DNA from: Chlorobiales bacterium
Lineage (GTDB): Bacteria > Bacteroidota > Chlorobiia > Chlorobiales > Chlorobiaceae
NCBI GenBank assembly: GCA_022360355.1
Contig: JAKSCY010000430.1
Coordinates: 1-6,129 of the forward strand
Direction: 5' to 3'
Length of the DNA: 6,129 nucleotides
The notes under the pieces were generated by a model. That model saw only the letters and a program-made list of their open reading frames with translations, did no database searches and was not told the origin of the DNA. Below are positions 5,698 to 6,129 of the stretch, piece after piece; the stretch's first letter is position 1; the number at the start of each line of letters is the position of its first letter. A program made the position numbers and the translations under genes.

Positions 5698-6129
5698 ATG
5701 CGTAAGATATCTTTTGCTTCTCTTATACTCCCTGTTATGCTGTTTGCTTTTGCCCTGCCTCTTTATGCAGCGGATTCTTCGGTATCTGTTTCTGCTCTGG
5801 GCACGGTTTCGGTCAAACCTGATATGGCGGAGTTTCAGGTCAGGCTGATCAGCACGGCAAAAACGGCCGAACGGTCAACAGCCCTGACCGCCAAAAAATA
5901 CCGGGCGGTTCAGCAGGCGTTAAGAAGCACGGGAGTCAGTGCGGATGATGCAGTGACACAGTCGTTTACAGTGCGCCAGGAGTGGGAATGGAACAACTCG
6001 ACACGCAAGAGGGTGTTCAAGGGGTACACTGCGGTACATGTGCTCAAAGTTACAGTGAGGAGTCTTGCCGATGCAGGCCGTGTGATCGATGCATCGGTGC
6101 AGGCCGGTGCCGATGAAATCCCGTTGATA
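5698..6129 (+). CDS. SIMPL-domain (DUF541) periplasmic protein, N-terminal part
   Basis: 144 codons are present and the frame runs off the right edge. MRKISFASLILPVMLFAFAL followed by PLYA^AD is a type I signal peptide with probable cleavage after Ala24, so the protein is periplasmic. The mature part starts with VSVSALGTVSVKPDMAEFQV (28-47), the signature opening strand of SIMPL/DUF541 (YggE-like) proteins. It continues with SADDAVTQSFTVRQEWEW (81-98), GYTAVHVLKVTVRSL (109-123) and DASVQAGADEI (131-141), all in the family order. Family members are periplasmic or outer-membrane-associated. E. coli YggE is linked to oxidative-stress protection, and mouse SIMPL gave the family its name through signalling work; the bacterial mechanism is not settled. 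It is divergent from a lipoprotein gene. The C-terminal half lies outside the window. Confidence 0.92.
   Translation, partial: MRKISFASLILPVMLFAFALPLYAADSSVSVSALGTVSVKPDMAEFQVRLISTAKTAERSTALTAKKYRAVQQALRSTGVSADDAVTQSFTVRQEWEWNNSTRKRVFKGYTAVHVLKVTVRSLADAGRVIDASVQAGADEIPLI

Overview
This 6.1 kb window looks like an ordinary chromosomal segment of a Gram-negative bacterium. The best guess is a green sulfur bacterium (Chlorobiaceae) or a relative in the Bacteroidota/Chlorobiota group. That guess rests on the mix of a DUF4412-type lipoprotein, a SIMPL-domain periplasmic protein and a CSVGxRS rhodanese, plus a base composition that looks near balanced by eye. It is an inference, because no rRNA or other marker gene is present. 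No mobile element, CRISPR array, tRNA, rRNA or phage gene was seen.

Layout: (1) Positions 1-2253, minus strand: a transketolase gene (tkt) followed after 29 nt by the start of a probable 6-phosphogluconolactonase gene that runs off the left edge. This is probably a pentose-phosphate operon. (2) Positions 2254-2564: a 311 bp gene-free divergent region. (3) Positions 2565-3224, plus strand: a DUF2278 (YukJ-like) protein of unknown function. It converges on, and overlaps by 14 nt, a minus-strand single-domain rhodanese gene (3211-3741). (4) Positions 3742-3901: a 160 bp divergent spacer with an inverted repeat next to the rhodanese ribosome binding site. (5) Positions 3902-4582, plus strand: a multi-pass inner-membrane protein. 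A perfect 14 bp-stem bidirectional terminator (4611-4646) separates it from a convergent minus-strand lipoprotein gene (4671-5567). That lipoprotein has a DUF4412-like domain and a methionine-rich tail. (6) A 130 bp divergent spacer, then a plus-strand SIMPL/DUF541 periplasmic protein (5698 onward), cut by the right edge.

Only the tkt-pgl pair has an obvious shared pathway: 6-phosphogluconolactonase feeds the oxidative branch and transketolase runs the non-oxidative branch. The remaining genes are single-gene units in alternating orientation. They give little contextual support for a joint system, although two of them (lipoprotein and SIMPL protein) are exported and share a divergent promoter region.

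For three genes (tkt, the membrane protein and the lipoprotein) the longest open frame overextends the N-terminus, and ribosome binding sites or signal peptides point to internal starts. I did not find convincing evidence of a novel multi-gene system. The more notable signals are small: the convergent coding overlap, the hairpin by the rhodanese start, the Met-rich tail of the lipoprotein, and the uncharacterised DUF2278 and membrane proteins.
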